From: Nonlabens sp.
Lineage (GTDB): Bacteria > Bacteroidota > Bacteroidia > Flavobacteriales > Flavobacteriaceae
NCBI GenBank assembly: GCA_030731685.1
Contig: JANQTO010000177.1
Coordinates: forward strand, 1-19,574
Direction of reading: 5' to 3'
Length of the DNA: 19,574 nucleotides
Shown in pieces: positions 7,700-15,335 of this stretch (positions within the stretch are counted from its first letter, which is position 1; the number at the start of each line of letters is the position of its first letter). The position numbers and the translations under genes are program-made. The notes under the pieces are model-generated. The model did not search any database. It saw only the letters and a list, made by a program, of their open reading frames with translations, and was not told where the DNA came from.

Positions 7700-10039
7700 A
7701 TGTCAACAGCTACGAGTAAAGTTCATTTTGGTCAGAAAGTCGCTTTTGGTTTAGGGATGCTGGCAAACCAAATGTTCCCTGCCGCCATGGGTATTTTTAT
7801 GGTAGTTTTAATTCAGGACTATGGCTTGTCGACGTTGATGTGGGGAATTTTATTTTTTCTTCCGCGTCTTTTCGATTCTTTTACAGACCCAATTATGGGA
7901 TTTATTACTGATAACACTAGGTCCATTTGGGGTAGGCGTAGACAATATGTGCTACTAGGAGCTGTGATTATGGGAATAGGATTTTCATTGTTATGGCAAA
8001 TGTATATAGATGATGGGGTCGATTATAATTTTGTTTATTTTTTAGTCTGGTCACTCGTATTTTATTTAGGTCTTACCATATTCTCAGTGCCCTATGTGGC
8101 TATGGGATATGAGATGAGCGACGATTTTCATGAGCGTACAAATATTATGGCAGTTGCACAGTCTATTGGGCAATGGGCTTGGGTAATTGCACCATGGTTT
8201 TGGGTTGTAATGTATGATGACAGCTGGTTTGGGACAACAACTGACACAACACGTTCATTGGGCATTTGGGTAGGTGTTACTTGTGCGATTTTGGCGATGG
8301 TACCCGCTATTTTTATAAAAAGCAAGTCTACTAAAGACGATGAAAGTTTAACGCCGTTAACTTTAAAAACCTTAGGAGGAAGTTTAAAACAGATTGTAGA
8401 AAACTTTAAGGAAGCTTTCAAGATTCCAGTTTTCAGAAAATTATGTTTTTCCACGTTTTTAATCTTCAATGCTTTTAATGTTGTTGCTGGTTTTTCATTT
8501 TTCATAGTTGTTTATTATTTGTTTAATGGAGATGCAGGCGCTGCAGGTCTATGGCCTACGTTGTTGGGTAGTGTAGGTGCTTTATCAACCACATTTTTGG
8601 TCATACCTATTGTAGCAAAAATGGCTAACACCATCGGTAAAAAGAATGCTTTTTTAGTGTCACAGGGCATTTCTATTGTTGGATACATAATGCTTTGGTT
8701 CTTGTTTATACCTGGAAAACCATATATGTTCTTATTTGCGTTGCCGTTTTTCTCTTTTGGAATAGGTAGTTTATTTACCTTAATGATGTCTATGACATCA
8801 GATGTTATAGATATAGACGAATTAAATACTGGTAAACGCAGAGAAGGTGTTTTTGGTGCTATTTATTGGTTAATGGTAAAGTTTGGTTTTGCATTTGCAG
8901 GGTTAGCGACAGGAGCAATCATGTCATTAGTGGGTTTTGTACCAGATACCGTGAATACTGAAGCTTCTATTACAGGAATTAGATTATTCTACTCAGGCTT
9001 ACCCATGGCAGGTACGCTAGCTGCCATGTGGATTATGCGTAATTACGACCTGACCGAAGAAAAAGCACAAGGCATAAGCGCACAGCTTGCGCAACGTAAA
9101 AAAGATAAAAAAGTACCTGTAAGCACCTCGTACTATGCACTTAATAAATTAGAATCGCTCATAGACGTTACAACGGCGAGTCATTACACAACAGACCTAG
9201 ATATAAAAATAACAGAAGAGGATCTTGCGACTGCTTTTAAACAAACGCTAAACACTGGGTTACATGGCTTGTGTTTTAGCCCATACCGCGAGGGACAAGA
9301 TGTAAATGACCAGCTTACAGGTAAACAAATAGATGCTAGAATGTCCATTATTGCACCTTATACTTCGTGGGTACGCTCATTTTCTGGAACTAAGGGTAAT
9401 GAACTCATATCACTATCGGCAAAATCGCAAGGCATTAAAACCATGGCAGGTGCTTGGATAAGTGGTAACAAAGCACAAAACGAGCTAGAAATAGCCAGCC
9501 TTATTAAGCAAGGTGAGAAAGGCATGGTAGACATAGCTGTAATAGGTAATGAAGTGCTGCTGCGCAAGGAACTTAGCCTAGACGACTTACTTACCTACAT
9601 AGAACAAGTACGCACCGCATTACCCGATGTGCAAATAGGCTGTGTAGATGCATACTACAAATTTGTAGAAAACCCAAGGCTGGTAGCAGCTTGCGATGTA
9701 ATTTTAGCAAACTGCTATCCCTTTTGGGAAGGTTGTCATATAGATAACGCAACAACCTACTTACACAACATGATACAAACCGTTAAAGAAGTGGCTCAAG
9801 GTAAACAAGTCATTGTAGCTGAAACTGGCTGGCCTAATTTAGGTACCAATAACCAAAATGCAGAGCCGTCTAAAGAAAACGCGATGCGTTATTTTGTAAA
9901 TGTTGCAAACTGGGCAAAACATAATGATGTTGCGGTTTTTTACTTCTCTTCTTTTGACGAGTCGTGGAAAGTACATCAGGAAGGTGATGTAGGCGCACGT
10001 TGGGGATTATGGGATAAAAACGAACACTTAAAATACTAA
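7700..10039 (+). CDS. GPH/MFS sugar:cation symporter fused to a C-terminal GH17 domain
   Basis: One uninterrupted frame of 779 residues. Residues about 10-447 form a 12-helix GPH (MelB-type) transporter. RLFDSFTDPIMGFITDNTRS contains the DxxxD pair D59/D63, matching the MelB cation-site residues D55/D59, and ends at W77-G78-R79. The helix IV region has VPYVAMGYEMSDDFHERT. The tail NYDLTEEKAQ (448 onward) is the usual cytosolic end of the GPH family. A charged linker (about 455-505) leads to a GH17 domain (about 505-775) with acid/base E618 in IGNEVL and nucleophile E708 in AETGWPN, so the domain looks active. Because GPH transporters have cytosolic termini, the hydrolase should sit in the cytoplasm at the exit of the transport path. 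The inferred role is import of beta-1,3-gluco-oligosaccharides with immediate cleavage or transglycosylation. Confidence 0.85.
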   Translation: MSTATSKVHFGQKVAFGLGMLANQMFPAAMGIFMVVLIQDYGLSTLMWGILFFLPRLFDSFTDPIMGFITDNTRSIWGRRRQYVLLGAVIMGIGFSLLWQMYIDDGVDYNFVYFLVWSLVFYLGLTIFSVPYVAMGYEMSDDFHERTNIMAVAQSIGQWAWVIAPWFWVVMYDDSWFGTTTDTTRSLGIWVGVTCAILAMVPAIFIKSKSTKDDESLTPLTLKTLGGSLKQIVENFKEAFKIPVFRKLCFSTFLIFNAFNVVAGFSFFIVVYYLFNGDAGAAGLWPTLLGSVGALSTTFLVIPIVAKMANTIGKKNAFLVSQGISIVGYIMLWFLFIPGKPYMFLFALPFFSFGIGSLFTLMMSMTSDVIDIDELNTGKRREGVFGAIYWLMVKFGFAFAGLATGAIMSLVGFVPDTVNTEASITGIRLFYSGLPMAGTLAAMWIMRNYDLTEEKAQGISAQLAQRKKDKKVPVSTSYYALNKLESLIDVTTASHYTTDLDIKITEEDLATAFKQTLNTGLHGLCFSPYREGQDVNDQLTGKQIDARMSIIAPYTSWVRSFSGTKGNELISLSAKSQGIKTMAGAWISGNKAQNELEIASLIKQGEKGMVDIAVIGNEVLLRKELSLDDLLTYIEQVRTALPDVQIGCVDAYYKFVENPRLVAACDVILANCYPFWEGCHIDNATTYLHNMIQTVKEVAQGKQVIVAETGWPNLGTNNQNAEPSKENAMRYFVNVANWAKHNDVAVFYFSSFDESWKVHQEGDVGARWGLWDKNEHLKY

Positions 10040-10041
10040 TT

Positions 10042-10959
10042 ATGTCCGGACGTAGAGAACACGTTTTCAAAGAAGCAGGTGCACGTAGCATTGCACAAAG
10101 TGGCATCGATTGTGCCTCCATGCCGCTAGAAGATTTAACGCAATTATGGCGTGAAACGCTGCATAAAGGGATGCACGGTCTATGTTTTAGCATGTATGAA
10201 GATGGACAGCAACCTGGCGACCACATCACGTTAGAGCAAGTTGAACGTCGCATAGAAATTATAAAGCCTTACACAAAATGGGTACGCTCGTTCTCGTGTA
10301 TAGAAGGTAATGAATTTGTGCCTAAAATGGCTCATAAACACGGACTAAAAACCATGGTAGGTGCGTGGTTAAGTAATGACTTAGAAAAGAATGAGTTAGA
10401 AATAGAAGCGCTTATTAAACTCGCAAACGATGGCGTTGTGGACATCGCCGCAGTAGGTAATGAGGTTTTGTATAGGAATGATTTAACATTAGAACAATTA
10501 TTAGGCTACATGAAACGTGTTAAAGAGGCTTTACCGCACATAACTATGGGATATGTAGATGCTTATTATGAATTTTCCGTACATCCAGAACTCGTTGAGC
10601 TGTCTGATGTTATCTTAGCAAACTGCTACCCATATTGGGAAGGTACTTCTATAGATTATGCAAACAGCCACATGCAATCCATGTTCATACAGGCCAAAAA
10701 TGCTGGTTTGTCTCTAGGTGGTAAAAATGTAATCATTACAGAAACTGGCTGGCCTAGTAAAGGGGAAAGTCTTAAAGGCGCAGAAGCCTCAGACATAAAT
10801 GCAATGAAGTATTTTATCGATACACAACAATGGTCTCACGACAAAGATGTAGCTATTTTCTATTTTGCCTCGTTTGATGAGTCTTGGAAAAAAGGAGATG
10901 AGGGAGAAGTGGGTGCCTACTGGGGACTTTGGGATAAGATGGAAAAGCTTAAATTCTAA
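10042..10959 (+). CDS. Stand-alone cytosolic GH17 protein, paralogue of the transporter-fused domain
   Basis: A 305-residue protein starting 2 bp after the fusion gene's stop, with no signal peptide or membrane segment. It is a single GH17 domain with acid/base E141 in VGNEVL and nucleophile E234 in ITETGWPSKG. By eye it matches the fused GH17 domain along its whole length: MHGLCFS/LHGLCFS, YTKWVRSFS/YTSWVRSFS, DVILANCYPYWEG/DVILANCYPFWEG and FASFDESWK/FSSFDESWK, with more than half the residues shared. A tandem duplication, with one copy joined to the transporter or one copy released from it, is the simplest origin. It probably trims or rearranges imported beta-1,3-gluco-oligosaccharides so that the phosphorylase can finish them. 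GH17 includes both hydrolases and glucanosyltransferases, and the sequence does not decide between them. Confidence 0.82.
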   Translation: MSGRREHVFKEAGARSIAQSGIDCASMPLEDLTQLWRETLHKGMHGLCFSMYEDGQQPGDHITLEQVERRIEIIKPYTKWVRSFSCIEGNEFVPKMAHKHGLKTMVGAWLSNDLEKNELEIEALIKLANDGVVDIAAVGNEVLYRNDLTLEQLLGYMKRVKEALPHITMGYVDAYYEFSVHPELVELSDVILANCYPYWEGTSIDYANSHMQSMFIQAKNAGLSLGGKNVIITETGWPSKGESLKGAEASDINAMKYFIDTQQWSHDKDVAIFYFASFDESWKKGDEGEVGAYWGLWDKMEKLKF

Positions 10960-11219
10960 ACAATAAAATTTTAGAGGTCGAGCTTGGCTGCTATACAATT
11001 CTCAATGGCATAACGGCGGACTCAAATTTACTACAACATTACCACAACATCAACTTTGTTGATGTTACATGTGACCTTTGTAATCTACAAACCACTGAGT
11101 GTAATGACCCAGTACCAGCCTATTACAAGCGCATGCCTAATGTCAAAAGTTTACGAAAACGTTGTATGTATGATTTTTGTAGCGGTGGTTTTTTAGGTAG
11201 CACTTGCAATTCAATCTAA
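10953..11219 (+). other. Cysteine-rich stop-free frame without a start codon (possible gene remnant)
   Basis: This stretch between two real genes has one frame open for 88 codons, ending at TAA 11217-11219. The translation carries seven Cys (for example VTCDLCN, RCMYDFC, STCNSI) but has no ATG, GTG or TTG before the ATG at 11133. It is not similar to anything I recognise. It could be a decayed gene, a chance open frame, or an intergenic segment acting at RNA level. Confidence 0.25.
11046..11066 (+). other. Perfect hairpin between the GH17 gene and the T9SS protein gene
   Basis: A 9-bp perfect inverted repeat, AACATCAAC and GTTGATGTT, separated by TTT. There is no T-run after it, so it is unlikely to be a standard terminator. 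It may mark the 3' end of the upstream operon transcript or be an operator-like site. Confidence 0.5.
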
Positions 11220-11224
11220 CTTTG
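11217..11224 (+). promoter_or_regulatory. Candidate -7 promoter element for the T9SS glycan-binding protein
   Basis: TAACTTTG matches the Bacteroidota -7 consensus TAnnTTTG and lies 33 bp before the ATG at 11258, which would give a leader of about 30 nt or slightly less. The -33 region holds TTTTAG rather than a clear TTG. It suggests the gene can be transcribed separately from the upstream operon. Confidence 0.5.
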
Positions 11225-11257
11225 ATAATTATTGAAAATTAATTTAAACTTTTTACT

Positions 11258-12571
11258 ATGAAAAAAATTACGCTTTTTACAATGTTGTTTATTACGACAT
11301 TGGCATTTGGACAAGTCTTGCCTTTAGACTTTGAAGTCCCTGAGGACAATAACTTTGCTGGCTTCAACGGGACAGTAGCTTCCGTTGTAGTAGACCCAAC
11401 TGACGCGACTAATAACGTTTTACAATTAGCTGGTAATGGTGTCGATTTTGACGGGGCAGCAATGACGCTAACTACGTATGTTGACCTTTCTGACGATGCT
11501 ACAAATACCATAACTATGAGAATGTGGTCACCAGTTGCTGCAACTCGTACGCACTTGCTTAAATTTGAAGGTGGAGCTTCAGGTGCTACCGAACTTTTTT
11601 TCAATACTACCATGATGGGATGGCAAACAGTTAGTGTGAATTTTGGTCCTAACTTAGGAAACCAATACCCAACCATTGTAATTTTTACTGACTCAGGTTC
11701 AGGGAATACCGCTACAGGTACATATTACATAGACGACATCACAGGTCCTAATGGTGCAGCGATTCCTCAGACTCCAGTACCGGCTACACCAGCTCCAGAC
11801 CCTACAGCACCAGCATCTCAAATACTTAAGGTATTTAGTGACTTTGCACCATATACAAATGCATGGACTAGAGATTATAATTTTGGTCAGTCTCAATTAG
11901 TTGATTTGGGTTCTCCTGCAAATAGCACATTGAGACTTAACCTTGCTGCTGCTGGCTACGGAGAAGGTAGAAATAATGTTTTTGATATTACTGCTTACGA
12001 CTTTTTACAGTTTGATTACTGGGCAGACACAAATTCTACTGAGATAAGATTTTTTATAATTGGAAACGCTGGTTCTGTAGTTGAATACTGGTATCAGATT
12101 GGTGGTTCTGCTGCTGGGTCACAAGAAGCTATTGTGCAAGGAGCATGGAAGCATGTGGAGATTCCGCTTGCATATTTTCAAAATAGTGCTCCTCGTTCTA
12201 CCGGTGGTACAGGTGGTTTTACTAAAGCAAACTTTTTCCAATGGAAAATAGATGCTTCAAGTAATTTGCAATCTGACTTTGTATATGTAGATAATATTTA
12301 CTTTTCACAACAGGCACTTAGCACAGAATCTGTTGCTTTAAATGCTTTTAGCGCATATCCTAACCCTGCTAAAGATAGTTGGACAATATCATCTGCAAAC
12401 ACGAGTATTGATGCTGTTCAGGTATATGACCTTACTGGTAAACTGGTAATCGATTTAAAAGGAAACAGCACATCTCTTTTTGTAGATGGTAATAGTCTTG
12501 CAAATGGAATGTATGTCGCTAAGATAACTGCAGCCGGTGCAGTACAGAACATGAAGCTAGTTAAGGAATAA
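11258..12571 (+). CDS. T9SS-secreted two-module glycan-binding protein
   Basis: A 437-residue protein with a Sec signal peptide (MKKITLFTMLFITTLAFG, cleaved before Q19). Residues 19-166 are a beta-sandwich module ending YYIDDITGP. A Pro/Ala-rich linker (about 167-190, PVPATPAPDP) joins it to a second module (about 190-350) starting ILKVFSDFAPYTN and ending YVDNIYF. The C-terminal about 80 residues are a type A T9SS sorting domain (FSAYPNPAKDSWTISS, VQVYDLTGKLV, GMYVAKI, KLVKE). No catalytic motif is visible. The second module resembles the last module of the protein at the left edge of the window, of the kind attached to laminarinases. The protein is therefore probably a secreted or surface-anchored beta-glucan-binding protein. 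It has its own candidate promoter upstream and a strong terminator downstream, so it ends the locus. Confidence 0.78.
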   Translation: MKKITLFTMLFITTLAFGQVLPLDFEVPEDNNFAGFNGTVASVVVDPTDATNNVLQLAGNGVDFDGAAMTLTTYVDLSDDATNTITMRMWSPVAATRTHLLKFEGGASGATELFFNTTMMGWQTVSVNFGPNLGNQYPTIVIFTDSGSGNTATGTYYIDDITGPNGAAIPQTPVPATPAPDPTAPASQILKVFSDFAPYTNAWTRDYNFGQSQLVDLGSPANSTLRLNLAAAGYGEGRNNVFDITAYDFLQFDYWADTNSTEIRFFIIGNAGSVVEYWYQIGGSAAGSQEAIVQGAWKHVEIPLAYFQNSAPRSTGGTGGFTKANFFQWKIDASSNLQSDFVYVDNIYFSQQALSTESVALNAFSAYPNPAKDSWTISSANTSIDAVQVYDLTGKLVIDLKGNSTSLFVDGNSLANGMYVAKITAAGAVQNMKLVKE

Positions 12572-12594
12572 AAATTCCCGTAATAATCTTTAAG

Positions 12595-12622
12595 AGACCA
12601 TCCGCAAGGATGGTCTTTTTTT
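12595..12622 (+). terminator. Intrinsic terminator closing the glucan locus
   Basis: Perfect 9-bp stem AGACCATCC / GGATGGTCT with a GCAA tetraloop, followed by a run of seven T. It starts 24 bp after the stop of the T9SS protein gene. Confidence 0.93.
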
Positions 12623-12699
12623 ATGTGCCGAGTTTATCCAAATCTTAAAAATAGTGTCCATTTGATATGATTTTTGAAAACTTCGTTTAGAGTGCTGCT

Positions 12700-12737
12700 C
12701 GTTAACTTTACTTAACATAGCTTAACGATACGATAAC
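12700..12737 (+). promoter_or_regulatory. Phased TTAAC direct repeats, candidate activator binding site
   Basis: TTAAC occurs at 12702, 12712 and 12722, exactly one DNA turn apart, with 5-bp gaps, and a degenerate ATAAC follows at 12733. The outer arms also form an inverted pair, CGTTAA (12700-12705) and TTAACG (12722-12727). The array ends just where a -33 box would lie for the TACCTTTG element at 12760. Direct repeats at helical spacing are typical of OmpR/PhoB-family response regulators; the B. subtilis PhoP box uses TTAACA-like repeats with similar gaps. The identity of the regulator is not determined. Confidence 0.5.
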
Positions 12738-12759
12738 AGCATGAGCTTCATGTCTACCT

Positions 12760-12767
12760 TACCTTTG
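12760..12767 (+). promoter_or_regulatory. Candidate -7 promoter element of the putative small RNA
   Basis: TACCTTTG fits TAnnTTTG. The -33 position has no TTG, which fits activator dependence given the repeats directly upstream. Transcription would start near 12772. Confidence 0.45.
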
Positions 12768-12771
12768 TGCC

Positions 12772-12908
12772 AAGAAGAGAAAACACGGCAATCGGAGAGA
12801 TTGTGTCGAGATAAACAAGTTACGATTTATGAATTAGCCAAAATATTCAAAACTATATTGTTTTACAGAGGCACCTACACGTTTTAATAACAGGTAGGTG
12901 TTTTTTTT
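12772..12908 (+). ncRNA. Putative small RNA, about 135 nt, family not recognised
   Basis: The unit is defined by a TAnnTTTG element with phased repeats upstream and an intrinsic terminator at its 3' end. Inside are a small hairpin, CAATC-GGAGA-GATTG, near 12789-12803 and an AU-rich middle. I do not recognise 6S, tmRNA, SRP RNA or RNase P motifs. The ends are estimates. A short peptide-like frame (KQVTIYELAKIFK) also runs through it but has no good start. Confidence 0.35.
12872..12908 (+). terminator. Intrinsic terminator
   Basis: 7-bp perfect stem CACCTAC / GTAGGTG around a 15-nt loop, directly followed by eight T. No protein gene ends before it, so it must serve a non-coding or unrecognised transcript. 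Confidence 0.8.
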
Positions 12909-13154
12909 ATGAAATAATTTTTTGGTGATTACAATTATGACTTACTAATTATTTACTAACTTTAGGAAAAAGAATTTTACTGTCGGAGATAATCCTGTAT
13001 TTCTATTCTTAAATCCGTGCAACTGTAAAATATCAGGCCTCTTTGATGCTTTTACTAATTATTTTGTTCATGATATGATATATTGCATGAAAGTAAGGAC
13101 GTTTCCGAAATTTAATTCGTGAGTAAATTTTAAATAAACCTAGGCTACCCCTAT

Positions 13155-13919
13155 ATGCCCATCCCTATTTATAACATTTCAAACTTATCAAGGAGCAGCC
13201 CAATCTTGCATGGGATATTGTTTTTGATGGTGATTAATTTATTGGGATTGCTTTTTTTGGGACCGGTCGATTCCAGATATTGTAGATTACTTATCGGGGT
13301 TGTTGCTCTGGTATATTTTCACTTTACATTTCATTATAAGCGATTATGGGTTTATATCGTTTTCATTTCGATTATCATTTCAGATATCGGAATGCTGTTC
13401 TATGAAAATAGCCATGCTGCAAATATTTATAGACTCGGTTTGTGTATCGCATTTGTTACTTTAAGTATTTCCGTAGTTCCTAAAATAAATTGGAAGGAGA
13501 TAAGTAAATTCGAGTATATAACTTATACCTTATTGTTTCTATTTTCTTGTTTTGTATTTGGTTTTACCGTTAGAAACATAACTGATCTTTTTCCGGACTT
13601 TTTATTCACCTTATCCATTTATATTTCGGGATTCATTGCGCTTATAACTTGTCTGCTTTATGGGTTTTACCAAGTAGTGTGTACGCGGTTTGATAATTCC
13701 TTCATTACTATAGGTGTTTTTTGCTTTGCCTTTAGCAACTACAATCTTTTGGTTACATATTATTATAATATTGAACCAATGTTATTCTACTTTTTGGAAA
13801 GAATATTGTTTGTTATGGCGCTTTATGGTATTTTAAGGCATGTATATGAAACTGAGCAAAGCATTTTCGAAACTGGTAGAAAGACTAAAAAATCTTCCCA
13901 GGATTCAACAGGTTTTTAG
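13155..13919 (+). CDS. Eight-helix integral membrane protein, possibly YhhN/lysoplasmalogenase-like
   Basis: A 254-residue, very hydrophobic protein. I count about eight membrane segments, near residues 18-37, 44-58, 63-82, 92-108, 123-143, 150-175, 184-203 and 210-230, followed by a polar tail (YETEQSIFETGRKTKKSS). Size, helix number and KRLWVYIVFISIIISDIGMLF in the third helix recall the YhhN/TMEM86 family, but I see no conserved signature that would settle it, so the function is open. The start at 13155 is the first ATG in frame; no clear promoter is visible. Its last 35 bp overlap the 3' end of the convergent FAD dehydrogenase gene. Confidence 0.6.
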   Translation: MPIPIYNISNLSRSSPILHGILFLMVINLLGLLFLGPVDSRYCRLLIGVVALVYFHFTFHYKRLWVYIVFISIIISDIGMLFYENSHAANIYRLGLCIAFVTLSISVVPKINWKEISKFEYITYTLLFLFSCFVFGFTVRNITDLFPDFLFTLSIYISGFIALITCLLYGFYQVVCTRFDNSFITIGVFCFAFSNYNLLVTYYYNIEPMLFYFLERILFVMALYGILRHVYETEQSIFETGRKTKKSSQDSTGF

Positions 13920-15270
13920 GGTCTAACGTTTTTTTGAGCGTTTTCATTAACGATATTTCCTCTGGTGTGCGGCATAGCGATAGATAAGCCTTCTTATGTG
14001 TTCCTATACCATGCTCTGCACTTACGGAACCGCCTATGGCTTGTAGACCGTCATAAATGCAGTGGTCTATTTCTTTTTTAAGTTCTATACTCAAGTTTTT
14101 CTTACCTATCATAAAATGTATGTTCCCGTCAGCAACGTGGCCAAAAGCATAAATTTGCTCCACACCATCTATTTGTGCCAGAGATTCGTAGCGAGCTGCT
14201 ATGTATTCACCTATTAATGGAATAGGTAAGCTTATATCAAAATGCTGGTCGTGCTTCATAGAATCTACCAGATTGTTCACGTCTTCACGTATTCTAAAAA
14301 ACCAGTCTACATCACTTTGCGATTGGGCCATTACCGCATCTAGAATCAGTTCTTCTTCCAGTGCAATTTCTAGTAAATTTTGAAAATCCAACTGGTCTTG
14401 CGTTGCATTACTGCCCATGCACTCTATGAGCACATAATAGTTGTAGTCATAAGGTAACGGTGGTCTTACGGCATCGCTCGTGCTTGTCATTTGTACATAG
14501 CTGTTTTTCCATAAAAGTTCAAAACCGCTCAATTTTCCTGCAAGCTTACCGTCCATATATTTAAGAAAAGACACGACCTTTTCATAGGAATCAAATCCTA
14601 CATAAGCCGCATTGCGACTGCTAGGTGCTTCCTCTAGTTTTAGTACGGCTCTGGTTATAACGCCCAGTGTTCCTTCAGAACCTATGAAGAGTTGTTTTAC
14701 GTCGTAAGCACTATTATCCTTGATGATTTTTTTCATAGAAGAAATAATGGTGCCGTCCATTAATACAGCTTCTAGACCTAGAACCAGTTGCCTGGTCATT
14801 CCATACTTAAGGACACGTAATCCTCCAGCGTTTGTGGATATCACGCCGCCTATTTGTGCACTGCCTTTTGCACCAAAAGTGAGTGGAAATAGCAAATTCT
14901 TTTCACTTGCAGCATCATGTATATGTTCTAAAATCACACCAGCTTGAACGGTCATTGTTCGGCTAGCGGTGTCGATTTCTTCAATAGTATCAAGACGCTC
15001 TGTGGAAATAACAACCTCGTTACCCTTAGTTTCGGTACTTCCTACAAGATTGGTAAGACCACCGTGGACCACAACGGGTAACTCATGTTCATGACATATT
15101 TTCAAAATCGCACTGACTTCTTGAGTGTTTGCAGGTAATAGCACGCAAAGTGCCTGGAGCGGTTCGTCCATGTGCCATATGTGGTGGTAGCGACTTTTTA
15201 AACCGTCACCAGTAATGATTTGGGAATTGGATAAAATTGCCGAAAATGCAGAGATTGAAAAATCGCTCAT
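13885..15270 (-). CDS. GlcD-type FAD-linked 2-hydroxyacid dehydrogenase (D-lactate / D-2-hydroxyglutarate family)
   Basis: A 461-residue protein with the two-domain layout of this family. The N-terminal FAD-binding domain (about 35-215) shows VVVHGGLTNLVGS, the GSAQIGGVISTNAGG motif and FIGSEGTLGVIT. The C-terminal domain ends with GHVADGNIHF (H378, H385) and SAEHGIGTHKK (E419, H420), the metal and substrate-binding signatures of D-lactate, glycolate and D-2-hydroxyglutarate dehydrogenases. It oxidises a D-2-hydroxyacid and passes electrons to a quinone or other acceptor; which acid is not decidable here. No signal peptide is present. It lies 65 bp downstream of the 80-residue gene on the same strand, probably co-transcribed. 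The full family length is present and nothing looks broken. Confidence 0.87.
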   Translation of the reverse strand: MSDFSISAFSAILSNSQIITGDGLKSRYHHIWHMDEPLQALCVLLPANTQEVSAILKICHEHELPVVVHGGLTNLVGSTETKGNEVVISTERLDTIEEIDTASRTMTVQAGVILEHIHDAASEKNLLFPLTFGAKGSAQIGGVISTNAGGLRVLKYGMTRQLVLGLEAVLMDGTIISSMKKIIKDNSAYDVKQLFIGSEGTLGVITRAVLKLEEAPSSRNAAYVGFDSYEKVVSFLKYMDGKLAGKLSGFELLWKNSYVQMTSTSDAVRPPLPYDYNYYVLIECMGSNATQDQLDFQNLLEIALEEELILDAVMAQSQSDVDWFFRIREDVNNLVDSMKHDQHFDISLPIPLIGEYIAARYESLAQIDGVEQIYAFGHVADGNIHFMIGKKNLSIELKKEIDHCIYDGLQAIGGSVSAEHGIGTHKKAYLSLCRTPEEISLMKTLKKTLDPKNLLNPGKIF

Positions 15271-15335
15271 GAATGTATTTTATGACACCTAAAGTACTGA
15301 GATGTTGTAAATAAAGCGCCTATGATTAAATTTAA

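Larger units (their letters stand above)
12623..13154. other. 532-bp region without a convincing protein gene
   Basis: No long reading frame with plausible coding content is visible. The left half holds the TTAAC repeats, a TAnnTTTG element and a second intrinsic terminator, described separately as a possible small-RNA unit. The right half (12909-13154) is AT-rich leader sequence before the membrane-protein gene. It contains a 6-bp inverted repeat TTCATG / CATGAA at 13067-13091 with a 13-nt spacer, and TAACTTTA near 12957 as the nearest approach to a -7 element. I see no tRNA or rRNA signature. Confidence 0.6.

Noticed and set aside
12960..13060. A cobalamin riboswitch, suggested by ATCCGTGCAACTGT
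   Set aside because: The rest of the conserved core and a matching downstream transport or B12 gene are missing; the likeness is limited to a few bases.
13885..13919. Frameshift or mis-assembly at the convergent overlap
   Set aside because: Both frames keep sensible protein ends: the dehydrogenase ends in the family-typical DPKNLLNPGKIF, and the membrane protein ends in a polar tail.
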